DNA of 64,000 bases from Caballeronia insecticola (GTDB taxonomy: Bacteria; Pseudomonadota; Gammaproteobacteria; Burkholderiales; Burkholderiaceae): positions 2,790,001 to 2,854,000 of the forward strand of contig NC_021287.1 of NCBI RefSeq assembly GCF_000402035.1, read 5' to 3'. The notes under the pieces were generated by a model. That model was not told where the DNA came from. It saw nothing but the letters and a program-made list of their open reading frames with translations, and made no database searches. The position numbers and the translations under genes are program-made. Shown one piece after another: positions 16,155 through 25,058 of the stretch; positions within the stretch are counted from its first letter, which is position 1, and the number at the start of each line of letters is the position of its first letter.

Positions 16155-17707
16155 ACATCCAAGCAGGCAGCCAGGCGCATCGCATCACGCAGGACGGGTT
16201 GAGCGCGCTCGAACAGGAACTGGCGCGCGCATCGTTCGGCCCGCTCGCCGCCCATGACAGCACCGACGACACCGCCGCCGACGAAGCCCCCGACGAACTC
16301 GCCGCCCGCACGATCGCCGAACTTGCCGATATCGCCGGCAATCCGCACATCGACGCGTGGCGCGCCAAGCTCGACGCCCTCAAAACGCGCAGCGAACTCG
16401 CCAAGCCGCTGCGTTCGTGCGGGCGTCTGACGCGCGCCGCCGGCCTTGTGCTGGAAGCGGTCGGCCTGAAGATGGGCGTCGGCTCCGAATGCATGATCGA
16501 GCTGCCGCCGGGCAGCGCGATTCCGACCGCCGAGGCGGAAGTCGTCGGCTTCTCGGGCGACAAGCTTTTTCTGATGCCGACCACCGAAGTGGCCGGCCTT
16601 CTGCCCGGCGCGCGCGTCTATCCGCTCGAAAGCGCGCCGATCAACGATCCGATGGCGGGCGCGAAGCGCTTGCCCGTCGGCTGGGAAATGCTCGGGCGCG
16701 TGGTCGATGCGTCGGGCCGTCCGCTCGACGGCCTGGGCCCGCTCGGTGCGAAAGTCGACGCGCCGCTGTCCGCGCCGGTCATCAATCCGCTGAACCGCGA
16801 GCCGATTCACAAGGTGCTCGATGTCGGCGTGCGCGCGATCAACACGCTCCTGACTGTGGGACGCGGCCAGCGCATGGGCCTGTTCGCGGGCTCGGGCGTC
16901 GGCAAGTCGGTGCTGCTCGGCACGATGGCGCGCTACACGAGCGCGGAAGTCATCGTGATCGGGCTGATCGGCGAACGCGGCCGCGAAGTGAAGGAATTCA
17001 TCGAGCAGATTCTGGGCGAGGACGGGCTCGCGCGCTCGGTGGTGGTTGCGGCGCCGGCGGACGTGTCGCCCGTGCTGCGCATGCAGGCCGCCGCGTACAC
17101 GACTTCGCTCGCCGAATATTTCCGCGATCAGGGCAAGCACGTTCTGATGCTGATGGATTCGCTCACGCGCTACGCGATGGCGCAGCGCGAGATTGCGCTT
17201 GCGATCGGCGAGCCGCCCGCGACCAAAGGCTATCCGCCGTCGGTGTTCGCGAAGCTGCCGGCGCTCGTCGAGCGTACCGGCAACGGTCCGGAAGGCGGCG
17301 GCTCGATCACCGCGTTCTACACCGTGCTCACCGAAGGCGACGATCAGCAGGACCCGATCGCCGACTCGGCGCGCGCGATTCTCGACGGCCATATCGTGCT
17401 GAACCGCTCGCTGGCGGAGGCGGGGCACTATCCGGCTATCGATATCGAACAGTCGATCAGCCGCGCGATGACCGCGCTCATCGACGACAAACATCTCGAA
17501 CGCGTGCGCCTGTTCAAGCAGATGCTGTCGCGTTATCAGCGCAACAAGGATCTGATCAACGTAGGCGCGTATTCGAGCGGCCGCGACGCGCTGCTCGACC
17601 GCGCGATTGCGCTGTATCCGCGCATGGAGTCGTTTTTGCAGCAGGGGTTTCGCGAGCAGGCGCCGTTCGAGCCGAGCATCGCGATGTTGAATCAACTGTT
17701 CGAATAG
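16148..17707 (+). CDS. fliI: Flagellum-specific export ATPase FliI
   Basis: A 519-residue cytosolic ATPase homologous to the F1 beta subunit. Walker [16 protein letters not shown] lies near residues 243-257, Walker B near [17 protein letters not shown], and [19 protein letters not shown] is the family signature. It has a longer N-terminal extension than enterobacterial FliI (about 457 residues). The start is GTG with GGGGAGA 8 nt upstream; a second GTG follows directly at 16151. FliI powers unfolding and delivery of export substrates. Confidence 0.97.
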   Translation: MVNIQAGSQAHRITQDGLSALEQELARASFGPLAAHDSTDDTAADEAPDELAARTIAELADIAGNPHIDAWRAKLDALKTRSELAKPLRSCGRLTRAAGLVLEAVGLKMGVGSECMIELPPGSAIPTAEAEVVGFSGDKLFLMPTTEVAGLLPGARVYPLESAPINDPMAGAKRLPVGWEMLGRVVDASGRPLDGLGPLGAKVDAPLSAPVINPLNREPIHKVLDVGVRAINTLLTVGRGQRMGLFAGSGVGKSVLLGTMARYTSAEVIVIGLIGERGREVKEFIEQILGEDGLARSVVVAAPADVSPVLRMQAAAYTTSLAEYFRDQGKHVLMLMDSLTRYAMAQREIALAIGEPPATKGYPPSVFAKLPALVERTGNGPEGGGSITAFYTVLTEGDDQQDPIADSARAILDGHIVLNRSLAEAGHYPAIDIEQSISRAMTALIDDKHLERVRLFKQMLSRYQRNKDLINVGAYSSGRDALLDRAIALYPRMESFLQQGFREQAPFEPSIAMLNQLFE

Positions 17708-17772
17708 TTTTGGACTAGTATCCGAAGCATTCGTCATAAGAACGTCAAAAGACCAAACGGGACCGCCACGCC

Positions 17773-18228
17773 ATGTCCAAGAATCTGCCGATCAACACCC
17801 TCATCGGACTTGCCGAAGAGGAACTCGACGCCGCCGCCAAGAAGCTCGGCAAGCTCCAGCAGGAGCGAAACGAGATCGAGACGCAGCTGAACTCGCTCGT
17901 CACTTATCGCGACGAGTATCACGCGCGGTTCACGGCATCGGCGCAGGAAGGCACCACGGCGCAGACGCTGCGCAATTTCCAGGCGTTCGTCGATACGCTC
18001 GATGCCGCTATTTCGCAGCAGCGCGCGTTGCTGGTCGCGGCGGATCAGCGTATCGAGGCGGCCAAGCCCGACTGGCGTCTGAAGAAGCAGAAGCTCGGCA
18101 GCTACGAAGTGCTGGCCGCGCGCGGCGAGGCGATGCTCGCGAAGAAGGCCGCGCGCGTCGAGCAGCGCGATGCCGACGAGCACGCCGCGAAGATTCTGCG
18201 CATGCGCGCCGAGCGTGCCTCGTCTTAA
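17773..18228 (+). CDS. fliJ: Flagellar export chaperone FliJ
   Basis: A 151-residue, highly charged, wholly helical coiled-coil protein (LIGLAEEELDAAAKKLGKLQQERNEI...), as expected for FliJ, the stalk-like escort protein between FliI and FlhA. It lies between fliI and fliK. The 65-bp spacer to fliI has no visible terminator. Confidence 0.9.
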   Translation: MSKNLPINTLIGLAEEELDAAAKKLGKLQQERNEIETQLNSLVTYRDEYHARFTASAQEGTTAQTLRNFQAFVDTLDAAISQQRALLVAADQRIEAAKPDWRLKKQKLGSYEVLAARGEAMLAKKAARVEQRDADEHAAKILRMRAERASS

Positions 18229-18267
18229 TCGATCCAACACTATTTACTGAATTCGCAGAGGCTCAGC

Positions 18268-19680
18268 ATGTCCTCCGTTTCTCTTCTCGGCGCGCTTTCG
18301 GGCGCGGCGTCTTCGAACAAGGCGGCGTCGCAGCGTGCGGCGAGCGCGGCTGTGTCTTTCGGCATGACGCTGCAGGGCATCACCGACCGCGCGAACGCCG
18401 ACGCGCAGGCCGCGCAGGCGCGGGCGGATTCGGCGCAGGCCTCGGGCGACAAATCGAGCGTGCACGACGCGCCGAAGCCCGACGACAGCGCGCATGCAGC
18501 GGATGCGTCCAATACGTCCGATGCGTCCACCGCGCACGCTGCCGACAAGGCTGATCCGTCCGCGAAGCCGGAGGCATCGAAGCATGCGGGCAAGAGCGAT
18601 TCGGCGGATGCATCGAAGCCCGCGACGCAATCGGCGGGGGCTTCGTCGGATGCGGCTGCGGCGGCCGCGCAGGCGAAAGCGCGTGCAGATGCCGCCGACG
18701 CCGGCGACACCGACCCGACACTCGCAGAACTGAGCGACGCAGCCGTCGCCGCGACGGCGAGCGACGCGACCGGCGACACGAAATCGACCGGCGACGCGCA
18801 CAAGAGCGGCGATGCGCAATCGGCGCAATCAACACAATCGGCGCAGGACGCGTTGCAGGCGGCGCTCGCGGCGCTGAACAATCCGCAGCCGAACGCGCTG
18901 CCGGCGAACGCGGCGGCGGCCAATGGTTCTGCCGCGACGGCGCGCGAAGGTGCCGAGGGCGCGGAATCGGGCGTGCTGTCCGGCAAGGGCGGAAAGCGTG
19001 GAGACGGCGCGAGCCTGATCGCCCTGACGAATAACGCGAACGTGAACGCGACTGTGGACGCGAAGGCGGCGCAACTCGACGCCGCCGCTCAGGCCGTCGC
19101 AACGACGCCCGCCGATGCCGCGACCGCCGCATACAAGGAAGCCGCCGACGCGGCAGCGCATGCGGTGGCGCTGCAGGCGGCTTCGGCGAATTCGGCGGTG
19201 TCGAGCCCGCAAGGTTCGATGGCGGCGGCGACCAGCGCGGCGATTGCGCCGCACGTCGGCGGTTCCGGCTGGGACGATGCGTTCAGCCAGAAGGTCGTGT
19301 TTCTGTCGAAGTCGGATCAGACGAGCGCCGAGCTGACGCTGAATCCGAAGGATCTCGGGCCGTTGCAGGTGACGTTGCAGGTTTCGGAGAATCACGCGCA
19401 CGCGTTGTTCGTGTCGCAACACTCGCAGGTGCGCGAAGCGGTCGAGGCCGCGATGCCTAAGCTGCGCGAGGCGATGGAGGCGAATGGCATCAGTCTCGGG
19501 AGTGCTTCGGTATCGGATGGGTCGGCGTTTGCGCGCCAGTCGCAGCAAGGGAGCGGTGGCGAGCGCTCCGGCTCGCGTCGGGATGGCTCCGGCGGTGGCG
19601 TTGGTGGCGGCGGTGCCGTCGCGGCGGGTGTGAATGTGGCCGTGCGGCGCAGCGTCGGGATTGTGGATACGTTTGCCTGA
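18268..19680 (+). CDS. fliK: Flagellar hook-length control protein FliK
   Basis: A 470-residue protein. A long Ala/Asp/Ser-rich disordered N-terminus (about 1-320) acts as the molecular ruler. It is followed by the C-terminal substrate-switching domain (about 335-430: AELTLNPKDLGPLQVTLQVSENHAHALFV, REAVEAAMPKLREAMEANGI) and a Gly/Ser-rich tail. LNPxxLGxLxV is the FliK hallmark. It is the last gene of the fliF operon, and a 628-bp repeat lies just downstream. A FliK-like paralogue lies at 9.6 kb. Confidence 0.95.
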   Translation: MSSVSLLGALSGAASSNKAASQRAASAAVSFGMTLQGITDRANADAQAAQARADSAQASGDKSSVHDAPKPDDSAHAADASNTSDASTAHAADKADPSAKPEASKHAGKSDSADASKPATQSAGASSDAAAAAAQAKARADAADAGDTDPTLAELSDAAVAATASDATGDTKSTGDAHKSGDAQSAQSTQSAQDALQAALAALNNPQPNALPANAAAANGSAATAREGAEGAESGVLSGKGGKRGDGASLIALTNNANVNATVDAKAAQLDAAAQAVATTPADAATAAYKEAADAAAHAVALQAASANSAVSSPQGSMAAATSAAIAPHVGGSGWDDAFSQKVVFLSKSDQTSAELTLNPKDLGPLQVTLQVSENHAHALFVSQHSQVREAVEAAMPKLREAMEANGISLGSASVSDGSAFARQSQQGSGGERSGSRRDGSGGGVGGGGAVAAGVNVAVRRSVGIVDTFA

Positions 19681-19746
19681 CGGCTTTGGTTTTTTTTCGT
19701 GGAATCCTGATATTGCGGTGGGGTGTTTTCGGGGTTTCGTTGTCGT

Positions 19747-20374
19747 GGAATCCTGAGTTCACGTCGGTCTATTTGTGTTGCCCCTGTGCGGGGCGGCAGT
19801 CACTTTCTTTGCTGCTGCAAAGAAAGTAACCAAAGAAACAGCTCTCCCCATCCAAAGCACTTCACGCCGGCCGCGGCACAGGCGAATTGCCTGTGGCCCG
19901 GCAATAGCAAGTGCCGTTATAGGTCAACGTTTCTTGGCTCGCGGAACACTGTGGCATCGCGCCGTTTAACGGACTGGCACAGCACCAAATAGCTCCGGCC
20001 CGCTTCGCGGCCGACGGGTCAATCGGGTCGGCGCGTGCTTCTTTGCTGACGCTTCCATCTCGCCGCATACGCGGCACGTCGGTTTCCCTTGCAGACCCAG
20101 CGGCAGCGCGCAGCGCTGTGCCGGAACTCTTTCGTGCTGAGCCAGTGCGCTAAAAGGAATGGCGAGTCAGACCGTGCGCGAGCCAAGTCCGGCGAGACCT
20201 TTGAGGGCTACGGCTACTCCCGTGCCATAGGCAATTCGCCTGTGCCGGGGCCGGCGTGAAGTACTTTGGATGGGAGGAGCTGTTTCTTTGGTTACTTTCT
20301 TTGCAGCAGCAAAGAAAGTGACTGCCGCCCCGCACAGGGGCAGTGCTAATAGACCGACGCGAATTCAGGATTCA
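19747..20374 (+). repeat. 628-bp dispersed repeat with about 145-bp terminal inverted repeats, copy A
   Basis: The element starts GGAATCCTGA and ends TCAGGATTC. Its two ends are near-perfect inverted repeats for roughly 145 bp, containing the hairpins GCCCC-tgtgc-GGGGC and ACTTTCTTTGC-tgct-GCAAAGAAAGT. The middle matches the reverse complement of copy B (30486-31113) throughout, with only scattered differences, and both copies are 628 bp. Short frames inside (for example one reading MRGGSHFLCCCKES at the right end) are consequences of the repeat, not convincing genes, and there is no transposase. It fills most of the 863-bp fliK-fliL gap. Its origin as a non-autonomous mobile element is an inference. 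Confidence 0.88.
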
Positions 20375-20455
20375 ACGAAACAGGCGTCCACGAAAGCCCA
20401 AAGCGAAGCGAACAAAAAAAACCGCCGCCCCGCGCAGGGGCCAAAGCAATCAGAT

Positions 20456-20530
20456 GGAATAACCCCAAATCCCCCCTCTGTTCGACCCATCGCTTTACAC
20501 CGCGATCGCCAACAATTCAACCTATCGAAA
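20456..20530 (+). promoter_or_regulatory. Flagellar early-operon promoter element (fliL)
   Basis: The box GGAATAACCCC...CCTCTGTTCG (20456-20484) is followed by CAACAATTCAACCTATCGAA at 20510-20529. It is nearly identical in sequence and spacing to the region before fliP, and related to those before fliF, flhB and flgA/flgB. The fliL start lies 14 bp after the second block. Confidence 0.65.
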
Positions 20531-20543
20531 GAGGCACGCATTC

Positions 20544-21032
20544 ATGGCTACCACGACCGCAAACCAGCAACCCATCGTCCCCGCGAAGAGCGGGAAGCTC
20601 AAGCGCATCCTGATCATCGCCGTCGGCGCGATCGTCCTGCTCGGCGCGGGAGCCGGAGGCGCCTACTTCTTCCTCGGCAAGAATCACGGCCCGGCCAAGC
20701 CCGCTCCCGAGCCGCCGCCCGTGTTCTTCCCGCTCGACTCGCTCACGGTCAACCTCCAGTCCGACGACGGCTCCATGCACTATCTCCGCTCCGGCCTCAC
20801 GCTCAAGCTGAAGGACGAAAAGGTTCAGTTGCTCGTCACCGAGCACATGCCCGAAGTCCGCAGCCGCGTGCTGCTTCTGCTCTCCGGCAAGCGCCCCGAA
20901 GACCTCGCGAGCGTCGACGGCAAGAAGCAGCTCGCGAGCGAACTGCGCGCGGCGGTCGAGACGGCGGCGAGCACGGCAGAAAAGCCGGTGCGCGTCGAAG
21001 AGGTGCTGTTCACCGAATTCGTCGTTCAGTAA
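20544..21032 (+). CDS. fliL: Flagellar basal-body-associated protein FliL
   Basis: A 162-residue inner-membrane protein: a short cytoplasmic N-terminus, one transmembrane helix near residues 27-50 (ILIIAVGAIVLLGAGAGGAYFFL), and a periplasmic FliL domain (FFPLDSLTVNLQSDDGSMHYLRSGL...EEVLFTEFVVQ). FliL surrounds the stator and supports torque. It is the first gene of fliLMNO(PQR), read from the element at 20456. Confidence 0.95.
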   Translation: MATTTANQQPIVPAKSGKLKRILIIAVGAIVLLGAGAGGAYFFLGKNHGPAKPAPEPPPVFFPLDSLTVNLQSDDGSMHYLRSGLTLKLKDEKVQLLVTEHMPEVRSRVLLLLSGKRPEDLASVDGKKQLASELRAAVETAASTAEKPVRVEEVLFTEFVVQ

Positions 21033-21056
21033 CGCGGCATCATCGAGTAAAGAGTC

Positions 21057-22055
21057 ATGGGCCACGAAGAGTTCATGTCGCAAGAGGAGGTCGATGCCCT
21101 CCTCAAGGGCGTCACCGGCGAAATCGATCAGGTCTCGGACGAGACCAAACCCGCCGGTGTACGTCCCTACAACATCGCGACGCAGGAACGCATCGTCCGC
21201 GGCCGGATGCCCGGCCTCGAAATCATCAACGACCGCTTCGCGCGTCTCATGCGCGTGGGCATCTTCAACTTCATGCGGCGTTCGGCGGAAATCTCCGTCG
21301 GTCCGGTGAAGGTGCAGAAATACAGCGAGTTCACGCGCAACCTGCCGATCCCGACCAATCTCAACCTGGTCCACGTGAAGCCGTTGCGCGGCACGTCGCT
21401 GTTCGTGTTCGACCCGAACCTCGTGTTCTTCGTGGTCGACAATTTGTTCGGCGGCGACGGGCGTTTTCATACGCGCGTCGAAGGCCGCGAATTCACGCAG
21501 ACCGAGCAGCGCATCATCAGCAAGCTGCTCAATCTGGTGTTCGAGCATTACTCGACGTCCTGGCGCAGCGTGAAGCCGCTCCAGTTCGAATACATGCGCT
21601 CGGAGATGCACACGCAGTTCGCCAACGTGGCGACGCCGAACGAGATCGTCATCGTGACGCAGTTCACGATCGAGTTCGGCTCGACGGGCGGCACGCTGCA
21701 CATCTGCATGCCGTACTCGATGATCGAGCCGATCCGCGATGTGCTTTCCTCGCCGATTCAGGGCGAAGCGCTCGAAGTGGACCGCCGCTGGGTGCGCGTG
21801 CTGTCGCAGCAGGTGCAGTCGGCGGAAGTGGAGCTGACGGTGGATCTCGCGACCGTGCGCTCGTCGTTCGAGCAGATTCTCAACATGCGCGCAGGCGACG
21901 TGTTGCCGATCGACGTGCCGGAGCATGTCGTCGCGAAAGTGGATGGCGTGCCGGTCATGGAATGCGGCTACGGAATTTTCAATGGTCAATACGCGCTGCG
22001 CGTGCAGAAGATGATCAGCGCAAGCGACACGATGAAGGAAGGTGGATATGAGTGA
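21057..22055 (+). CDS. fliM: Flagellar motor switch protein FliM
   Basis: A 332-residue C-ring protein of normal length. The N-terminus EEFMSQEEVDALLKGVTGE is the CheY-P-binding peptide. The middle domain holds the GGXG-type FliG-contact loop (LFGGDGRFHT, about 131-140), and the C-terminal SpoA/FliN-like domain ends the protein. It is second in the fliL operon, with its end overlapping the fliN ribosome binding region. Confidence 0.98.
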   Translation: MGHEEFMSQEEVDALLKGVTGEIDQVSDETKPAGVRPYNIATQERIVRGRMPGLEIINDRFARLMRVGIFNFMRRSAEISVGPVKVQKYSEFTRNLPIPTNLNLVHVKPLRGTSLFVFDPNLVFFVVDNLFGGDGRFHTRVEGREFTQTEQRIISKLLNLVFEHYSTSWRSVKPLQFEYMRSEMHTQFANVATPNEIVIVTQFTIEFGSTGGTLHICMPYSMIEPIRDVLSSPIQGEALEVDRRWVRVLSQQVQSAEVELTVDLATVRSSFEQILNMRAGDVLPIDVPEHVVAKVDGVPVMECGYGIFNGQYALRVQKMISASDTMKEGGYE

Positions 22056-22476
22056 TCTGATGCAGAACGACGCGCCCGGCGCGCCTGAAAAAGACGAAGA
22101 GCTCCTGCTGGACGACTGGGCGAGCGCGCTCGCCGAGCAGAACGGCAACGAAGCGCCGGCTGCGGCCGCGGGCGTGTTCCAGCCGCTGTCGAAGGCCGCG
22201 GCGCCGTCCACGCGCAACGACATCGACATGATTCTCGATATCCCCGTGCAGATGACGGTGGAACTCGGGCGCACGAAGATCGCGATCCGCAACCTGCTGC
22301 AACTCGCGCAAGGCTCGGTCGTGGAACTCGACGGCCTCGCCGGCGAACCGATGGACGTGCTCGTGAACGGCTGCCTCATCGCGCAGGGCGAAGTGGTCGT
22401 CGTCAACGACAAGTTCGGCATTCGCCTGACCGACATCATCACGCCGTCCGAACGCATCCGGAAGCTGAACCGATGA
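22048..22476 (+). CDS. fliN: Flagellar motor switch protein FliN
   Basis: A 142-residue C-ring protein. The C-terminal SpoA domain is typical (DIPVQMTVELGRTKIAIRNLLQ, GSVVELDGLAGEPMDVLVNG, GEVVVVNDKFGIRLTDI). The start ATG at 22048 has AAGGAAGG 5 nt upstream and was preferred to the GTG at 22042. It overlaps fliM by 8 bp and its stop overlaps the fliO start in ATGA. Confidence 0.97.
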   Translation: MSDLMQNDAPGAPEKDEELLLDDWASALAEQNGNEAPAAAAGVFQPLSKAAAPSTRNDIDMILDIPVQMTVELGRTKIAIRNLLQLAQGSVVELDGLAGEPMDVLVNGCLIAQGEVVVVNDKFGIRLTDIITPSERIRKLNR

Positions 22477-22973
22477 AACGCTTCGCCGCCTTGTTGTCCG
22501 CAGCGCCGCTTCTGGCGCGCGCCGCGGACATGAACGCCGTGAATCACGCGTCGCAGATCGCATCGAGCGTCGGCGCGGGCACCGCGGTGCCGTCGCTCGG
22601 CTTCGGCGCGGTGCTGCAAACGCTCGTCGGGCTCGTCGTCGTGATCGGCTTCGTGTTCGGCTGCGCGTGGCTCGCGCGCAAGTTCGGCTATCAGGGCGGC
22701 AGGCGCGGCGGTCTCGTGAAGGTCGTGGGCGGCGCATCGCTCGGCAACAAGGAACGCGTCGCGGTCGTCGAAGTCGGCGATACGTGGCTCGTGCTCGGCG
22801 CCGGTCCCGGCAACGTGCGTCTTTTGCACACCATGCCCGCCGGTTCGGCTGAAGTCGATAGCGTGGGCGTTGCGGCGTCTTCGCCTGCGGGCAACTTTAG
22901 CGCACGCTTTCGCGACGCCCTCGCGGGCGAAGCGAACAAACGTCTTCAGAAGTTCGCCGGTTCGGGCAAATAA
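22473..22973 (+). CDS. fliO: Flagellar biosynthesis protein FliO
   Basis: A 166-residue protein with an N-terminal hydrophobic segment that could be a signal sequence, one firm membrane helix near residues 48-70 (VLQTLVGLVVVIGFVFGCAWL), and a cytoplasmic domain containing VVGGASLGNKERVAVVEVGDTWLVLG, the usual FliO block. FliO is a scaffold for assembly of the FliP ring. It is coupled to fliN by the ATGA overlap. A 171-bp gap with its own promoter-like element separates it from fliP. Confidence 0.9.
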   Translation: MKRFAALLSAAPLLARAADMNAVNHASQIASSVGAGTAVPSLGFGAVLQTLVGLVVVIGFVFGCAWLARKFGYQGGRRGGLVKVVGGASLGNKERVAVVEVGDTWLVLGAGPGNVRLLHTMPAGSAEVDSVGVAASSPAGNFSARFRDALAGEANKRLQKFAGSGK

Positions 22974-23055
22974 TCCCTACGCGTTTTTCAATGCATCGGG
23001 CGTGCTCCGCGAGGGTCACGCCCGATGTCCGTTCAAGCGGCCGCGCGCAATAGAA

Positions 23056-23131
23056 CGAGTTAGCCCCAAATCCCCCTTCTGTTCGCGCCATCGTCGGATG
23101 AATGGATAGACAACAATTCAGCCTATCGAAA
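23056..23131 (+). promoter_or_regulatory. Flagellar early-operon promoter element (fliP)
   Basis: CGAGTTAGCCCC...TTCTGTTCG (23056-23085) and CAACAATTCAGCCTATCGAA (23111-23130) repeat the fliL leader with identical spacing. The distance to the following ATG (14 bp) and the first bases of the reading frame (ATGGCTA-CACG) also match fliL. This suggests a duplicated promoter segment within the fliL-fliR run. Confidence 0.65.
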
Positions 23132-23144
23132 CAGGCAGGTTGTC

Positions 23145-23960
23145 ATGGCTATCACGTTCGTCATTTCCCAGAGCCGGCGGGAGCAAGTAATGCAGGTTAG
23201 TCGCAACATCGCGCGCGGCGTGAAGATCGCGCTGCCGGTCATCGCCGGATTGATGCCGTATCTCGCGTTCGCGCAAAGCACCGCGGGTCTGCCCGCCTTC
23301 AACACCAGCCCCGGCCCGAACGGCGGCACGACGTATTCGCTCAGCGTGCAGACGATGCTGCTGCTGACGATGCTCTCGTTCCTCCCCGCAATGGTCCTGA
23401 TGATGACGAGCTTCACGCGCATCATCATCGTGCTGTCGCTGCTGCGTCAGGCGCTCGGCACGGCCAGCACGCCGCCGAATCAGGTGCTCGTCGGCCTCGC
23501 GCTGTTTCTCTCTTTCTTCGTGATGTCGCCGGTGCTCGACCGCGCCTACAACGACGCGTACAAGCCGTTTTCCGAAGGCCAGATCGCGATGGATCAGGCG
23601 ATGACGCGCGGCGTCGCGCCCTTCAAGCAGTTCATGCTCAAGCAGACGCGCGAGTCCGATCTCGCGCTGTTCGCGCGCATCTCGAAGGCCGCGCCGATGA
23701 ACGGTCCGGAAGACGTGCCGCTGTCGCTGCTGGTGCCGTCCTTCGTCACGAGTGAACTCAAGACCGGTTTCCAGATTGGCTTCACGATCTTCATTCCGTT
23801 TCTCATCATCGACATGGTGGTGGCGAGCGTGCTGATGTCGATGGGCATGATGATGGTCTCGCCCACGACCATCGCGCTGCCGTTCAAGCTGATGCTGTTC
23901 GTGCTCGTCGATGGCTGGCAGTTGCTGATCGGCTCGCTCGCACAAAGTTTCGTTTCCTGA
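23145..23960 (+). CDS. fliP: Flagellar type III export gate protein FliP
   Basis: A protein of 271 residues from the ATG at 23145, or 256 from the ATG at 23190. FliP is made with a cleaved signal peptide, seen here as the hydrophobic stretch ending ...LMPYLAFAQ. The first 15 residues before it ([15 protein letters not shown]) are an unusual extension, and the 23190 start with GGGAG 6 nt upstream looks more natural. The core has [33 protein letters not shown] (FliP signature) and four membrane helices. It forms the export channel with FliQ and FliR. Confidence 0.95.
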   Translation: MAITFVISQSRREQVMQVSRNIARGVKIALPVIAGLMPYLAFAQSTAGLPAFNTSPGPNGGTTYSLSVQTMLLLTMLSFLPAMVLMMTSFTRIIIVLSLLRQALGTASTPPNQVLVGLALFLSFFVMSPVLDRAYNDAYKPFSEGQIAMDQAMTRGVAPFKQFMLKQTRESDLALFARISKAAPMNGPEDVPLSLLVPSFVTSELKTGFQIGFTIFIPFLIIDMVVASVLMSMGMMMVSPTTIALPFKLMLFVLVDGWQLLIGSLAQSFVS

Positions 23961-23983
23961 TTTCGTATCCTGAGGAGACCCGC

Positions 23984-24253
23984 ATGACACCCGAATCCGT
24001 CATGACGATGGCCCATCAGGCGATGTACGTCGCCTTGCTGCTGGCCGCGCCGCTGTTGCTTGTCGCACTGGTCGTCGGTCTGGTGGTGAGCCTGTTTCAG
24101 GCGGCCACGCAGATCAACGAGTCGACGCTGTCGTTCATCCCGAAGCTGATCGCGGTGGCGGTGACGCTCGTGATCGCGGGTCCGTGGATGCTCGCGACGC
24201 TGCTCGATTACATGCGCCACGTCTTCACGATCACGCCTGCGATCACTGGCTGA
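23984..24253 (+). CDS. fliQ: Flagellar type III export gate protein FliQ
   Basis: An 89-residue protein with two membrane helices. The segment VALVVGLVVSLFQAATQINESTLSFIPKL is the FliQ signature, and the length is normal. GAGGAG lies just upstream of the ATG. FliQ packs against the outside of the FliP-FliR channel. It is followed after 10 bp by fliR. Confidence 0.97.
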   Translation: MTPESVMTMAHQAMYVALLLAAPLLLVALVVGLVVSLFQAATQINESTLSFIPKLIAVAVTLVIAGPWMLATLLDYMRHVFTITPAITG

Positions 24254-24263
24254 GTGTGCGCCG

Positions 24264-25058
24264 ATGTTCTCCGTCACTTACGCGCAACTGAACGGCTGGC
24301 TCACGGCGTTTCTGTGGCCGTTCGTGCGCATTCTCGCGCTGATCGCGACCGCGCCCGTGCTGAGCCACATGGCGATCCCGATGCGCGTGAAGATCGCGCT
24401 GGCCGCGTTCGTTTCGCTGATCGTCGCGCCGACGCTTCCCGCCATGCCGCAGGCGACGGTGTTCTCGGCGGCAGGCGTGTGGATCATCGTGAATCAGTTT
24501 CTGATCGGCGCGGCCATCGGCATGACGATGCAGATCGCATTCGCCGCCGTCGATGCAGCCGGCGAGTTCATCGGCCAGCAAATGGGCCTCGGCTTCGCGA
24601 TGCTTTACGATCCGCGCGCGGGCGGCAATGCGGTGGTGGTTTCGCGTTATCTCAACACGCTTGCAATGCTCGCGTTCCTCGTCTTCGATGGACACTTGCA
24701 GTTGCTGAGCGCGCTTGTCGCTACGTTTCAGAGCGTGCCGGTCGAGGCGAATGTCGTGGCCGCCGCGTCGCATGCGCAAGGGTGGCGCATTCTCGTCGGC
24801 TACGGCGCGAGCGTGTTTTCGACGGGCTTGTTGCTGGCGTTGCCCGTCGTGGCCGCGCTTCTGATTGCGAATCTCGCGCTGGGCATTCTCAATCGGGCAG
24901 CGCCGCAGATCGGCATTTTTCAGGTCGGCTTTCCGGTGACGATGCTCATCGGTCTGTTGCTGTTGCAACTGATGGTGCCGAACCTGATGCCGTTCTTTCA
25001 GCGCATATTCGATGTCGGAATCGCGCAGGTGGGACGCGTCGCGGGCGGGATGTTCTAG
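24264..25058 (+). CDS. fliR: Flagellar type III export gate protein FliR
   Basis: A 264-residue polytopic membrane protein with the FliR features (VKIALAAFVSLIVAPTLP, GEFIGQQMGLGFAMLYDP, INRAAPQIGIFQVGFP-type LNRAAPQIGIFQVGFPVTMLIG). It caps the FliP pentamer in the export gate. Its stop codon overlaps by 4 bp that of the convergent methyltransferase-glycosyltransferase gene, leaving no room for a separate terminator. Confidence 0.97.
   Translation: MFSVTYAQLNGWLTAFLWPFVRILALIATAPVLSHMAIPMRVKIALAAFVSLIVAPTLPAMPQATVFSAAGVWIIVNQFLIGAAIGMTMQIAFAAVDAAGEFIGQQMGLGFAMLYDPRAGGNAVVVSRYLNTLAMLAFLVFDGHLQLLSALVATFQSVPVEANVVAAASHAQGWRILVGYGASVFSTGLLLALPVVAALLIANLALGILNRAAPQIGIFQVGFPVTMLIGLLLLQLMVPNLMPFFQRIFDVGIAQVGRVAGGMF

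Noticed and set aside
19747..20374. Repeat copy A as an insertion sequence
   Set aside because: There are long terminal inverted repeats but no transposase frame in 628 bp, and no clear target-site duplication could be read at the ends, so it is called a repeat only.
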